DNA of 64,000 nt from Tateyamaria omphalii (GTDB lineage: Bacteria; Pseudomonadota; Alphaproteobacteria; Rhodobacterales; Rhodobacteraceae): positions 186,001 through 250,000 of the forward strand of contig NZ_JAHVHT010000006.1 of assembly GCF_019802125.1 (NCBI RefSeq), written 5' to 3'. The position numbers and the translations under genes were made by a program. Position 1 is the first letter of the stretch. The number at the start of each line of letters is the position of its first letter. Below, in pieces: positions 50,885-59,579 of the stretch. The notes below the pieces were generated by a model that was given only the letters and a program-made list of their open reading frames with translations, was not told the DNA's origin and made no database searches.

Positions 50885-51090
50885 CCCCCATCCAGCGCAC
50901 CCTCCTCGCCATCGCGGCGTTCGTCACAATCGCCGTGGGCACGTTCATCTACTTCATCGCCAACTGGGACGCCTCCAAGGCTGAACCGATTGGCATGATG
51001 AAAGAAAGATCCCCCTTCATCTTGCCAAATAAACTCCGGGGTCTGGGGCAGAGCCCCAGTCCGGCCCTCTCAGTGAGGACACCCGCATGA
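50881..51090 (+). CDS. Small single-helix membrane protein between soeA and soeB
   Basis: A 69-residue protein whose ATG overlaps the soeA stop (ATGA). Residues 5-26 form one hydrophobic helix (RTLLAIAAFVTIAVGTFIYF). The C-terminal third, from about residue 45, is encoded by the dispersed repeat at 51016-51059 and reads SPFILPNKLRGLGQSPSP, so the original protein was probably shorter or ended differently. The frame stops inside the leader of soeB. It could be an assembly or anchor subunit of the dehydrogenase; it is not part of the classical SoeABC set. Confidence 0.6.
   Translation: MTPIQRTLLAIAAFVTIAVGTFIYFIANWDASKAEPIGMMKERSPFILPNKLRGLGQSPSPALSVRTPA
51016..51059 (+). repeat. Dispersed head plus hairpin element, copy 3 (diverged, inside a reading frame)
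   Basis: A 26-nt head (TTCATCTTGCCAAATAAACT...) ends CCGGGG and is followed by CTGGGGC-AGA-GCCCCAG (51043-51059). Length, order and hairpin match copies 1 and 2. It lies within the coding frame of the small membrane protein and 28 bp before soeB. Confidence 0.65.
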
Positions 51091-51845
51091 CCACACTTCC
51101 CGAAAAAACCGAACGCAAACTCGGCCTCGTCATCGACCTCGACACGTGCGTCGGCTGCCACGCCTGCGTGATCTCGTGCAAAGGCTGGAACACCGAAAAC
51201 TACGGCGCGCCGCTCTCCGACACAGATGCGTATGGAAGCGACCCGTCGGGCACCTTCCTCAACCGCGTCCACAGCTACGAGGTGCAGCCAAGCCAAGGCG
51301 AAGCGCAACTGATCCACTTCCCCAAATCCTGCCTGCATTGCGAGGACGCGCCCTGCGTCACGGTCTGCCCCACGGGCGCCAGCTACAAACGGGTCGAGGA
51401 TGGCATCGTGCTGGTGAATGAGTCGGACTGCATCGGCTGCGGCTTGTGCGCCTGGGCCTGCCCCTATGGCGCGCGCGAAATGGATGCCGTCGAGAAGGTG
51501 ATGAAGAAATGCACCCTCTGCGTGGACCGCATATACAACGAAAACCTGCCCGAGGAGGACCGCGAGCCCGCCTGCGTGCGCACTTGCCCGGCAGGCGCGC
51601 GTCACTTCGGTGACTTCGCAGACCCCGAAAGCAACGTGTCGAAACTCACCGCCGAACGCGGCGGCATGGACCTCATGCCCGAACAGGGCACAAAACCCGT
51701 GAACAAGTATCTGCCGCCCCGCCCCAAGGACACGCTGTCCGAAGGTGCGGGCGACATCGACATCCTCGCCCCCTACCTCGAACCTGTCGCGCAGGAAGCC
51801 ACTGGCTTCCTCGGCTGGCTCGACAAGACGCTGGAGAAACTCTGA
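51087..51845 (+). CDS. soeB: 4Fe-4S ferredoxin-type electron transfer subunit, probable SoeB
   Basis: A 252-residue iron-sulfur subunit. Four cysteine groups are visible: CVGCHACVISCKGWN, CLHCEDAPCVTVCPTG, CIGCGLCAWACPYGARE and CTLCVDRIYNEN followed by CVRTCPAGARHFGD. This is the DmsB/NrfC arrangement for four clusters linking a molybdenum subunit to a membrane anchor. The stop shares bases with the soeC start. It has no export signal and should be cytoplasmic with SoeA. Start 51087 follows GTGAGGA. Confidence 0.85.
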   Translation: MTTLPEKTERKLGLVIDLDTCVGCHACVISCKGWNTENYGAPLSDTDAYGSDPSGTFLNRVHSYEVQPSQGEAQLIHFPKSCLHCEDAPCVTVCPTGASYKRVEDGIVLVNESDCIGCGLCAWACPYGAREMDAVEKVMKKCTLCVDRIYNENLPEEDREPACVRTCPAGARHFGDFADPESNVSKLTAERGGMDLMPEQGTKPVNKYLPPRPKDTLSEGAGDIDILAPYLEPVAQEATGFLGWLDKTLEKL

Positions 51846-52717
51846 TGCATCCCGCACCCTCCGTCATCTTTTTCACCGTGTTCTCAGGGATCGGCTTCGG
51901 CCTCCTGACCTTCCTCGGCCTCGGCTACCCCGCGGTCACCGGCTGGTCGGCGTTCGCCTTTTTCGTCATCGCATACCTGTGCGCCGTCGGCGGCCTCATT
52001 TCATCGACCTTCCACCTCGGCCACCCCGAACGCGCGATGAAGGCCTTCACCCAATGGCGCTCCTCCTGGCTCAGCCGCGAGGGCGTCTGCGCCGTCGTCG
52101 CCCTGATTGTCATGGCGCTCTACGGTGCAGGATTGGTATTCTTCGGCCAACGCTGGGGCATCCTTGGCTTTATCGGCGCGATCTTCTCGCTGCTGACAGT
52201 CTTCACGACCTCGATGATCTACACCCAGCTCAAAACCATCCCGCGCTGGAACTCGCCCCTGACCCCCGCCATGTTTCTCAGCTTTTCGCTGGCAGGCGGT
52301 GCCCTCCTGGCGGGCCAGGTCACATGGGCGATGGCCCTCATCGCCATCTCCGGCGTGATCCAGGTCGTGCTGTGGATGCAAGGCGACGGCGCACTCAAGA
52401 GCTCGGGCACCACGCTCGCCACTGCCACCGGTCTCGGCACAAACGGCAGCGTCCGCGCCTTCGAGCCACCGCATACCGGCACCAACTACCTGCTCAAGGA
52501 ATTCGCCTATGTCGTGGGCCGCAAGCACAGCATGAAGCTGCGCGCGATATCCTTCGTGCTGATGGTGGTCGTACCAGTTCTGCTACTGGCGCTGCCCTTC
52601 TCGCACTGGATCGCACTTGTGGCGGTGGTTAGCTACATCGCAGGCACGCTTGCCTCCCGCTGGCTGTTCTTTGCAGAGGCCGAGCACGTGGTCGGCCTCT
52701 ACTACGGCAAACGGTAA
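51845..52717 (+). CDS. soeC: DmsC-like membrane anchor subunit, probable SoeC
   Basis: A 290-residue inner-membrane protein with about eight helices, for example VIFFTVFSGIGFGLLTFLGL, GVCAVVALIVMALYGAGLVF and LLLALPFSHWIALVAVVSYI. The STFHLGHPERAMKAF segment is the conserved DmsC/NrfD-type quinone-site region. It anchors SoeAB and should pass electrons from sulfite to the quinone pool. ATG 51845 overlaps the soeB stop. It ends the operon; a palindrome follows at 52725. Confidence 0.85.
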   Translation: MHPAPSVIFFTVFSGIGFGLLTFLGLGYPAVTGWSAFAFFVIAYLCAVGGLISSTFHLGHPERAMKAFTQWRSSWLSREGVCAVVALIVMALYGAGLVFFGQRWGILGFIGAIFSLLTVFTTSMIYTQLKTIPRWNSPLTPAMFLSFSLAGGALLAGQVTWAMALIAISGVIQVVLWMQGDGALKSSGTTLATATGLGTNGSVRAFEPPHTGTNYLLKEFAYVVGRKHSMKLRAISFVLMVVVPVLLLALPFSHWIALVAVVSYIAGTLASRWLFFAEAEHVVGLYYGKR

Positions 52718-52724
52718 AGGTCAC

Positions 52725-52745
52725 GGTGCGCAGTAAATGCGCACC
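52725..52745. repeat. Palindrome after soeC, same family as 27028-27046
   Basis: GGTGCGCA-GTAAA-TGCGCACC followed by CTAC. The copy at 27028-27046 differs by one loop base and has the same CCTAC tail. The rest of 52746-52789 repeats the GTAGGGTGTGCGC head inversely. No T-tract follows. Confidence 0.7.
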
Positions 52746-52789
52746 CTACACCCAGGCCGTAGGGTGTGCGCTCCGCGCGTACCACGCGC

Positions 52790-53662
52790 TTACATCAAAC
52801 CGGCAAATTCCAACGCCGCATCGACCTTCGCCTTGGTCTCATCCGCCAACCCGGTCAAGGGCAACCGCACCTCATCCGAACACAGGCCCAGTCGAGACAT
52901 CGCGTATTTCGCACCAACCAGACCCGGCTCGGTAAAGATCGCCTTGTGCAGCGGCATCACCTTGTCCTGGATCTCCAGCGCCTTGGCATAGTCACCGGCC
53001 AGACAGGCCTCCTGCATCTGGCTCAACAGCTTCGGCGCTGCGTTGGCCGTGACCGAGATACAGCCCACACCGCCCTGCGCGTTGAACCCATGCGCTGTCG
53101 CATCCTCACCCGACAACTGGATAAAGTGCGGGCCACAGGCCATGCGCTGATCGCACACGCGCGCCAGATCGCCGGTCGCATCCTTCACGCCAACGATACG
53201 GGGCAGTTTGGCCAATTCCCCCATCGTCTCCGGGGTCATGTCGATGACGGACCGACCGGGGATGTTGTAGATGATGATCGGAATGTCGGCGCAATCGTGC
53301 AGCGCGGTGAAATGTGCGATCAGTCCACGCTGGGTCGGCTTGTTGTAGTAGGGCGTCACGACCAGCGCCGCATCGGCACCGATCTTCGCGGCATATTCGA
53401 CAAACCGAATAGCCTCGACCGTGTTGTTCGATCCGGCTCCGGCTACGACCGGAATGCGGCCTGCCGCGGCTTTCACCACGGTCTCAATGACCGTTTCATG
53501 CTCCTCATGGGTCAGTGTCGGGCTTTCGCCGGTGGTGCCAACGGGCACCAACCCGTGCGAGCCTTCGCCCACATGCCACTCAACCAGCTTCTTGAGCGTT
53601 TCCAGATCCAAAGCGCCGTTACGAAACGGCGTGACGAGGGCAGGCATAGAACCTTTGAACAT
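52790..53662 (-). CDS. dapA: 4-hydroxy-tetrahydrodipicolinate synthase
   Basis: A 290-residue class I aldolase for lysine/diaminopimelate synthesis (pyruvate plus aspartate semialdehyde). The start at 53662 ([18 protein letters not shown]) has GGAG 7 nt upstream and is preferred over an ATG two codons earlier. Catalytic features are [14 protein letters not shown], the YYNKPTQRG tyrosine loop, and the Schiff-base lysine in [14 protein letters not shown]. It is divergent from the lytic transglycosylase gene; both contribute to cell wall metabolism. Confidence 0.95.
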   Translation of the reverse strand: MFKGSMPALVTPFRNGALDLETLKKLVEWHVGEGSHGLVPVGTTGESPTLTHEEHETVIETVVKAAAGRIPVVAGAGSNNTVEAIRFVEYAAKIGADAALVVTPYYNKPTQRGLIAHFTALHDCADIPIIIYNIPGRSVIDMTPETMGELAKLPRIVGVKDATGDLARVCDQRMACGPHFIQLSGEDATAHGFNAQGGVGCISVTANAAPKLLSQMQEACLAGDYAKALEIQDKVMPLHKAIFTEPGLVGAKYAMSRLGLCSDEVRLPLTGLADETKAKVDAALEFAGLM

Positions 53663-53800
53663 TCTCACGCTCCTTTTTTACGTGTGGCAGGCAGAGGGCC
53701 TGGGATGAATTTTGCATATGATCGGAAACGTGAGTTGAAACCCCACGCGCCGCACATATGCTCAAAGGCTCTAGCCACGCGCCGCAAGGAATTGCAAGAG

Positions 53801-55771
53801 ATGAGCCGGATTGCCCTCGCCTTTGTCCTGCTTTTTATGTCGGTTGTGGCCGCTGCGGCAGAACGGCCCCGTCCCCTTGGCTGGGCCATGGACGCACTGC
53901 GCAGCGGCAACTGGGACAGCGCCGCCACCATAGCGGCCCGCGACGGCGACGTGGCCGCGGACATCATCGAATGGCACCGCCTGCGCGCCAGCCGCGGCAG
54001 CTATGAGGACATCGCGAGCTTCCTTGATCGCCGCCCCGACTGGCCGGGCGAAGCGCTTCTGCGCGAACGCTCGGAAGAGACCGTCGCGGATGAGCCCGAC
54101 ACCGTCATCCTGTCTTTCTTCGAAGAGATGGGCCCACAAACACCAGAAGGCATCCTCGCCCACGCCGCCGCCCTGACCCGCGCGGGCCGTGAGGGCGAGG
54201 CTGACGCCAACCTTGTTCTCGCCTGGCGGACGCTGCCGATGAAGGGCAGCACACATGCGCGCTACCTCAGCAACCATGGCGACCTTCTGAAACCGCACCA
54301 TGCCGCGCGGCTTGACGCGCTGTTGTGGTCGCGTGATTTGACCAGCGCGGGCCGCATGTTCGATCTGGTCAGCAACGGACAACGCGCTCTGGCCGAGGCA
54401 CGTATCGGCCTGCGTGCCCTTGCCAGCAATGTCGACGCGCTGATCGATGCCGTGCCCAACGCGCTGCAAGACGATCCCGGCCTCGCCCGCGACCGCTTCG
54501 AATGGCGCGTCCGCAAGGGCCGGTGGGACGATGCCAAGGCGCTGTTGATGGACCGCTCCCGCTCGGTCGAGGCGCTTGGCCAGCCCGAGGACTGGGCCAA
54601 CCGCCGCCGCGCACTCGCGCGGGACGAGATGCGGGACGGCGATGCAGCCCGCGCGTATCAACTGGCTGCGCGCCATTTCCTGACCGAAGGATCGGCCTAT
54701 GCCGATCTGGAATGGCTGTCCGGCTACATCGCCCTGCGAAAACTACAGGACCCCGAGGTGGCACTCGGTCACTTCCAGAACCACCGCAACGCCACCCGCT
54801 CGCCCATCTCGCGCGGACGCGCAGGCTACTGGATCGGCCGCGCGCACGAAGCGATGGGCAACACCGAAGAGGCCAGCGCCGCCTATGCCGAAGGCGCGCA
54901 ATACCAGACCTCGTTCTACGGCCTTCTTGCCGCTGAACGTGGCGCCCTGCCCATCGATCCTTTCCTCGACGGATCGGAAGCCTTCTCCCCCGGCCAGGAC
55001 ACCCCGCTTACGGAAAATGACCTCTACGAAGCGGGCCTGCTCCTGCAAGCCTCGGGCGAGGTCAGCCTCGCAGAACGCTTCTGGACCCACCTCGCCGAAA
55101 GCCTTGATCGCAATACGGCGGGCTACCTCGGTCATGTCGCGATCGCCGCGGGCCAGCCCCACATCGCCGTCATGATCGGCAAGCGTGTCGCGCGGCGGGG
55201 CATCACCCTGCACGCGCCCTACTACCCGCTGCACCCGCTGGCGGATGCCGACCTGCCCATGGCCCCTGAAATGAATCTCGCCATTGCCCGGCGCGAAAGC
55301 GAGTTTGACCCGGTGGTTCAATCCAGCGCAGGGGCTCTCGGACTTATGCAGGTCATGCCCGGCACGGGCCGCGACGTGGCCTCCGATCTTGGCCTCTCCG
55401 CCGACCACACCACCGCCCGGCTCATTTCCGACCCGCCCTACAACGCGCGGCTCGGGGCCACCTATCTCAGCCAGCTCGCGCGCCGCTTTGATGGCAACGT
55501 GATCCTGATGTCGGCGGCCTATAACGCCGGCCCGTCCCGCCCCGATCAGTGGATGCTGCGCCTCGGCGATCCGCGCCGCGGGACGGATGACTTCGACGCT
55601 ATCGACTGGATCGAACACATCCCCTTCCGCGAGACCCGCAACTACGTCATGCGCGTCACCGAAAGCCTGCCTATCTACCGCGCTCGTCTGGGAAAGGACC
55701 CGCTGCCGATCCCGTTTTCCGAGGAACTCGTCGGCTCAACCCTGCTGTCGTTCGCGCCACAGGGTGAATAG
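53801..55771 (+). CDS. Soluble lytic murein transglycosylase
   Basis: A 656-residue periplasmic enzyme with a signal peptide (ALAFVLLFMSVVAAAA), a long superhelical region of short helices (residues about 30-470, as in Slt70), and a C-terminal SLT goose-lysozyme-like domain. The catalytic Glu is in MNLAIARRESEFDPVVQSSA, followed by GALGLMQVMPGT and YLSQLARRFDGNVILMSAAY. It cleaves peptidoglycan glycan strands, leaving anhydromuramyl ends. Its 3' end overlaps the convergent EamA gene by 36 bp. Confidence 0.92.
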   Translation: MSRIALAFVLLFMSVVAAAAERPRPLGWAMDALRSGNWDSAATIAARDGDVAADIIEWHRLRASRGSYEDIASFLDRRPDWPGEALLRERSEETVADEPDTVILSFFEEMGPQTPEGILAHAAALTRAGREGEADANLVLAWRTLPMKGSTHARYLSNHGDLLKPHHAARLDALLWSRDLTSAGRMFDLVSNGQRALAEARIGLRALASNVDALIDAVPNALQDDPGLARDRFEWRVRKGRWDDAKALLMDRSRSVEALGQPEDWANRRRALARDEMRDGDAARAYQLAARHFLTEGSAYADLEWLSGYIALRKLQDPEVALGHFQNHRNATRSPISRGRAGYWIGRAHEAMGNTEEASAAYAEGAQYQTSFYGLLAAERGALPIDPFLDGSEAFSPGQDTPLTENDLYEAGLLLQASGEVSLAERFWTHLAESLDRNTAGYLGHVAIAAGQPHIAVMIGKRVARRGITLHAPYYPLHPLADADLPMAPEMNLAIARRESEFDPVVQSSAGALGLMQVMPGTGRDVASDLGLSADHTTARLISDPPYNARLGATYLSQLARRFDGNVILMSAAYNAGPSRPDQWMLRLGDPRRGTDDFDAIDWIEHIPFRETRNYVMRVTESLPIYRARLGKDPLPIPFSEELVGSTLLSFAPQGE

Positions 55772-56605
55772 GCCTGCCGCCACGATGATGGCTGCGCCGA
55801 TGATGACGTTGATCTCCAACACCTCGCCAAAGACGCTGATGCCGACCAGCGCGGCAAAGACCATCTGGAAATAGGCAAAGGGTTGCACAGCACTCGCCTC
55901 CGCGACCTCATAAGTCCGGATCAACAGCCAGTGCCCCAAGGCACCCGTCAGGCACAGCGCCCCCATCCAGCCCCAATCAGCGCCCGTCATCGGCTCCCAG
56001 AACCAGACACCGACACAGGTCATGCCCACGGCACCCACTGTCCCGGTCCAAAAGAAACTGGTCGCCGTGCTGTCATCCCGCGCCACATAGCGCGTCAGAA
56101 GGCCGTAGATCGCAAACATGATAGCCGACGCCAGCGGAATGACAGCCGCCGGATCAAAGACACCCAGACCCGGCCTTAGAATGATCAGCACGCCTACAAA
56201 GCCAACCCCAATCGCCGACCACCTCTTCCAGCCCACACGCTCACCCAAAATCGGCCCGGACAAGGCGGCCACAAGCAAAGGATAAGCGGCAAAGACCGCA
56301 TGGCTCTCTACCAGCCCCAGCACGGTAAAGGCCGTGACCATGACGCAAATCTCAGCCGCCAGCAGCAGCCCCCGCAGCCCCTGCACCACCGGCTGCCGCG
56401 TCTGCGCCGCCGCCCGCAGCCCCCCGGCCTTGCGCGCGGCCACGCTGATGACAAAGGCCGCAAAGAACCAGTACCGGATCATCACGACCATGAAGACGTT
56501 GTATTCCGCCGCCAGATGGCGCGAGATCCCGTCCTGCCCCGCAAACACGACCGACACCGCGATCATCAGCGCGATGCCCAGGCGCGTGTTGTTGCCCTGG
56601 CTCAT
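55736..56605 (-). CDS. EamA/DMT-family transporter
   Basis: A 289-residue polytopic protein with ten predicted helices in two EamA repeats. Segments include IALMIAVSVVFAGQDGISRH, ICVMVTAFTVLGLVESHAVF and WSAIGVGFVGVLIILRPGLG (repeat junctions), then VQPFAYFQMVFAALVGISVF. It belongs to the S-adenosylmethionine/amino-acid metabolite exporter group of DMT carriers; substrate is unknown. Its ATG at 56605 overlaps the mnmD stop (ATGA), so it follows mnmD in one transcript. Confidence 0.85.
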   Translation of the reverse strand: MSQGNNTRLGIALMIAVSVVFAGQDGISRHLAAEYNVFMVVMIRYWFFAAFVISVAARKAGGLRAAAQTRQPVVQGLRGLLLAAEICVMVTAFTVLGLVESHAVFAAYPLLVAALSGPILGERVGWKRWSAIGVGFVGVLIILRPGLGVFDPAAVIPLASAIMFAIYGLLTRYVARDDSTATSFFWTGTVGAVGMTCVGVWFWEPMTGADWGWMGALCLTGALGHWLLIRTYEVAEASAVQPFAYFQMVFAALVGISVFGEVLEINVIIGAAIIVAAGLFTLWRERQQG

Positions 56606-57264
56606 CCCAAAACGGCCCGCGTCATATGCCGCTTGCGGCCAAAGCCCGGCACACGGGTGACAGCAAATCCTGCCTCTTCCAACCCACGACGCACGAACCC
56701 CGCTGCGGTATAGGTGGCGGCTGTCCCCGCGGGGACCGTGTGCCGCGCCACCTCGGCCATCAGGTCTGCACCCCACAGCTCCGGGTTCTTCGCAGGCGAA
56801 AACCCATCCAGAAACCACGCATCCGCCTTGCCGTCCCAAGCCGCCAGCGTCTCCCGCGCATCCCCCTCGATCACGGTCAGCGTGGCATCCATAAACTCCG
56901 CCGAGCCGCCGCCAGCGGCGATCAAATGCCCCGCCAACTCCGCCACTTCAGGAAAAGCCGCCAACGCCTTCTCCATCTCGGACACATCCATCGGAAACGC
57001 CTCGAAACTCGTGAACTGCAACCGCCCCGGCACGCCCGCCGCACGCCATGCCGCCCAAGCGGTCAGAAAGTTCAGTCCCGTCCCAAACCCCAGTTCCGCA
57101 ATATGAAACCCATCCACAAACCGCGCGGTCAGGTCGTTGCCAGCCAAAAACACATGCCGCGTCTCGGCCAACCCGTCCTCAAGCGAAAAGTACGGATCGT
57201 CAAAGCGCACCGACACCGGCACACGGTCCTCGCGCCACTCAAGCTCTGCCCGCTGGTCCTGCAT
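56602..57264 (-). CDS. mnmD: tRNA 5-methylaminomethyl-2-thiouridine methyltransferase
   Basis: A 220-residue SAM-dependent enzyme equivalent to the N-terminal domain of E. coli MnmC. It opens DQRAELEWREDRVPVSVRFD with the following DPYFSLEDGLAETRHVFL family signature; SAM motif I is ELGFGTGLNFLTAW and the active-site region is ADAWFLDGFSPAKNPELW. It methylates nm5s2U34 in tRNAs decoding split codon boxes. The oxidoreductase that removes the carboxymethyl group in bifunctional MnmC is a separate protein; a candidate is the divergent gene at 57316. Confidence 0.9.
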   Translation of the reverse strand: MQDQRAELEWREDRVPVSVRFDDPYFSLEDGLAETRHVFLAGNDLTARFVDGFHIAELGFGTGLNFLTAWAAWRAAGVPGRLQFTSFEAFPMDVSEMEKALAAFPEVAELAGHLIAAGGGSAEFMDATLTVIEGDARETLAAWDGKADAWFLDGFSPAKNPELWGADLMAEVARHTVPAGTAATYTAAGFVRRGLEEAGFAVTRVPGFGRKRHMTRAVLG

Positions 57265-57315
57265 CCGTCGCCTCTGTAGAAGATGTCACGGCGACCTTGG
57301 CGAAAGGCATCTGGA

Positions 57316-58353
57316 ATGGCAACGGCAGACATCACCGTCCGCGGCGCAGGCATCTTCGGCCTGTCCATCGCGTGGGTCCTGACCCAGCGCGGCGCGCGCG
57401 TGCAGGTGATCGACCCGCACGGCCTCGGCGCAGGGGCATCAGGCGGTATCGTCGGCGCACTCGCCCCCCACGTGCCGGAAAACTGGAACCCGAAAAAGCA
57501 GTTCCAACTGGAAAGCCTGCTCATGGCCGAAGCCTTCTGGACCGAGGTCGAAGCCGCAGGCGGCCAATCCCCCGGCTACGCCCGCACAGGCCGCTGCCAA
57601 CCCATCGCCGACGACGCGGCCCTCGTCCTCGCCCACCAACGCAGCGAAACAGCCAAGGACCTCTGGGGCGACGCCGCCACATGGACAGTCCGCCCCATCG
57701 CTGACCCAAAATGGTCCGCAACAAGCCCCACCGGCATGGAAATCTTCGACACACTCAGCGCCCGCGCCCATCCGCGCCAGGCCTGTCAGGCCCTCGCCGC
57801 CGCCCTCAAAACGCAAGGCGTCGACATACAGACCGAAGGCCCAGACACCGACATCACCCTCCACGCCACCGGCGTCGCGGGCCTCGACACGCTCAACGCC
57901 GAAAACCCCCGTATGGTCGGCGCAGGGATCAAGGGGCAGGCCGCCCTACTGGACGTCTCCGCCCCCGATGCACCGCAACTCTTTACCGACTCGCTGCACA
58001 TCATCCCGCACGCCGACGGCACCACCGCCATCGGCTCCACAACTGAGCGGGAGTATGACGACCCCGCCAGCACCGACGCGCAGCTCGACGAAATCATCGC
58101 CCGCGCCCGCACCGCCGTGCCCGCACTAAAAGACGCCAAAGTCATCGCCAGGTGGGCAGGTCTGCGCCCCCGCTCCCGCAGCCGCGCGCCCATGCTGGGC
58201 CCATGGCCCGACCGGCCCGGCCACTTTATTGCAAACGGAGGGTTCAAGATCGGCTTCGGCATGGCCCCGAAAGTCGCCCATACGATGGCCGACCTCATCC
58301 TCGATGGTCGCGATACGATCCCTAACGGCTTTGAAGTGGGCGCATCGCTTTAG
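57316..58353 (+). CDS. FAD-dependent oxidoreductase (DAO family), candidate stand-alone MnmC-C
   Basis: A 345-residue D-amino-acid-oxidase-fold flavoprotein. The dinucleotide motif is ITVRGAGIFGLSIAWVLTQR, followed by the GLGAGASGGIVGALAPHVPE loop that binds FAD. The C-terminal part ends with a GGFKIGFGMAPKVAHTMADL region. It starts at ATG 57316 after AAAGG and is divergent from mnmD by 51 bp, so it could supply the demodification activity of MnmC. Glycine oxidase/ThiO-like amine oxidation is an alternative. The assignment as MnmC-C is inferred from position and the SGG-x-V-G-A loop. Confidence 0.7.
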   Translation: MATADITVRGAGIFGLSIAWVLTQRGARVQVIDPHGLGAGASGGIVGALAPHVPENWNPKKQFQLESLLMAEAFWTEVEAAGGQSPGYARTGRCQPIADDAALVLAHQRSETAKDLWGDAATWTVRPIADPKWSATSPTGMEIFDTLSARAHPRQACQALAAALKTQGVDIQTEGPDTDITLHATGVAGLDTLNAENPRMVGAGIKGQAALLDVSAPDAPQLFTDSLHIIPHADGTTAIGSTTEREYDDPASTDAQLDEIIARARTAVPALKDAKVIARWAGLRPRSRSRAPMLGPWPDRPGHFIANGGFKIGFGMAPKVAHTMADLILDGRDTIPNGFEVGASL

Positions 58354-59147
58354 GCCTCCGCCTCCATACACAATCGCCCATCCGGCCCACGCACCCACAG
58401 GCTCCGCCCCTTTCGGCAAAACGTCCCCACCTCATGGTGCATCAGCGGTGACGTCGCCCGGAACCGAAACCGCTCCAAGGACCCCAAAGCCGCCTCCGCC
58501 ATCAACATCAAATGCTGCGCCAAGAGCGGCCCATGCACCACCAACCCGTCATAGCCCTCAACCGCGCGGGCATAGGGCTGGTCATAGTGAATACGGTGCC
58601 CGTTAAACGTCAGCGCCGAATAGCGAAACAGCAGCGTCGCATCGAACGCGCGCTCCACCGCGTCCTCCTCATCCACCGGAGCCATGGGCGGCACCGGACG
58701 CGGCGCATCCAGATCAGGATCTTCGCGATAGACCAGGTCCTGCCATTCCGACACGCACAGCGCACCCTGCTGCCACATCTCGTGGCGCAACGTGACAAAG
58801 GCCAGCGGCCCGGTCCGGCCCACCTTGCGCACGGCGTTCTCGCACACGGTCACACGCTCGGCCTCATCCCCAAGCCGCAAAGGCGCGTTAAAGGCCAACC
58901 GCCCCTCGGCCCACATGCGGCGCGGCAGGCCCATGTCGGGGATCACACCACCCACTTTCGGATGCCCATCGCGGCCAAGCCCATCGGGCGGCGCAGGCGA
59001 CCAGAAATAGAGCTGGTGGAAGAAGGGCGGCAAGGGATCACCAGCGTTCAGCGTCGCCTCATCGCCCAGCGCCACCTGCATGGCCTGCGCCCGCGCGGGG
59101 TCCATCACATCGCTTTGACGAAGCTTAAGTTCAGGGTCATGGTCCAT
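58350..59147 (-). CDS. HTD2-like MaoC/FAS1-type dehydratase domain protein
   Basis: A 265-residue double-hotdog protein. The N-terminal half is divergent (LPPFFHQLYFWSPAPPDGLG), and the C-terminal half has FRYSALTFNGHRIHYDQPYA and the conserved hydratase-type YDGLVVHGPLLAQHL with G-P-L-L. This is the COG3777 group, which includes mesaconyl-C4-CoA hydratase and HTD2 dehydratases. Substrate is uncertain: acyl-CoA hydration in organic acid metabolism is likely. ATG 59147 is preferred to a start four codons upstream. The 3' end overlaps the convergent oxidoreductase stop by 4 bp. Confidence 0.75.
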   Translation of the reverse strand: MDHDPELKLRQSDVMDPARAQAMQVALGDEATLNAGDPLPPFFHQLYFWSPAPPDGLGRDGHPKVGGVIPDMGLPRRMWAEGRLAFNAPLRLGDEAERVTVCENAVRKVGRTGPLAFVTLRHEMWQQGALCVSEWQDLVYREDPDLDAPRPVPPMAPVDEEDAVERAFDATLLFRYSALTFNGHRIHYDQPYARAVEGYDGLVVHGPLLAQHLMLMAEAALGSLERFRFRATSPLMHHEVGTFCRKGRSLWVRGPDGRLCMEAEA

Positions 59148-59177
59148 GCACCGGACCATGGGACAGGAGGATGCAAA

Positions 59178-59579
59178 TTGGAACAGCCAACGCTGAGCTC
59201 ACTCGATCACCTCGTACTCACGGTACAGGACATCGACACGACCATCGCCTTCTACACCACCGTTCTCGGCATGACGCACCTACCCTTTCAGGTGGCCGAC
59301 GGCTCGACCCGACACGCGCTCGCCTTCGGGGCACACAAGATCAATCTGCACCAGGCGGACAACACCTTCGACCCCAAGGCGGCACACCCGACCAAGGGCA
59401 GCGCCGACCTCTGCTTTCTGACAGACACCCCGATCACCGACTGGCAGGCGCATTTCAAAAGCACCGGCACAGCCATCGAAGACGGCCCTGTTGCCCGCTC
59501 AGGCGCACAATTCCCGATCCTGTCGCTCTACATCCGCGACCCGGACGGCAATCTGATCGAGGTCAGCACGCGGGCTTAA
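59178..59579 (+). CDS. VOC (glyoxalase-like) family protein with TTG start
   Basis: A 133-residue vicinal oxygen chelate protein. The two betaalpha-betabetabeta modules are visible: SSLDHLVLTVQDIDTTIAFY with the family H, then TTVLGMTHLPF; and a second half with LYIRDPDGNLIEVS containing the metal-binding E. The start is inferred to be TTG at 59178 because AGGAGG (59165-59170) lies 7 nt upstream and there is no in-frame ATG nearby. It could be a fosfomycin-resistance-like, glyoxalase or epimerase family member; function is unknown. It faces the FMN reductase gene, overlapping by 4 bp. Confidence 0.78.
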   Translation: MEQPTLSSLDHLVLTVQDIDTTIAFYTTVLGMTHLPFQVADGSTRHALAFGAHKINLHQADNTFDPKAAHPTKGSADLCFLTDTPITDWQAHFKSTGTAIEDGPVARSGAQFPILSLYIRDPDGNLIEVSTRA

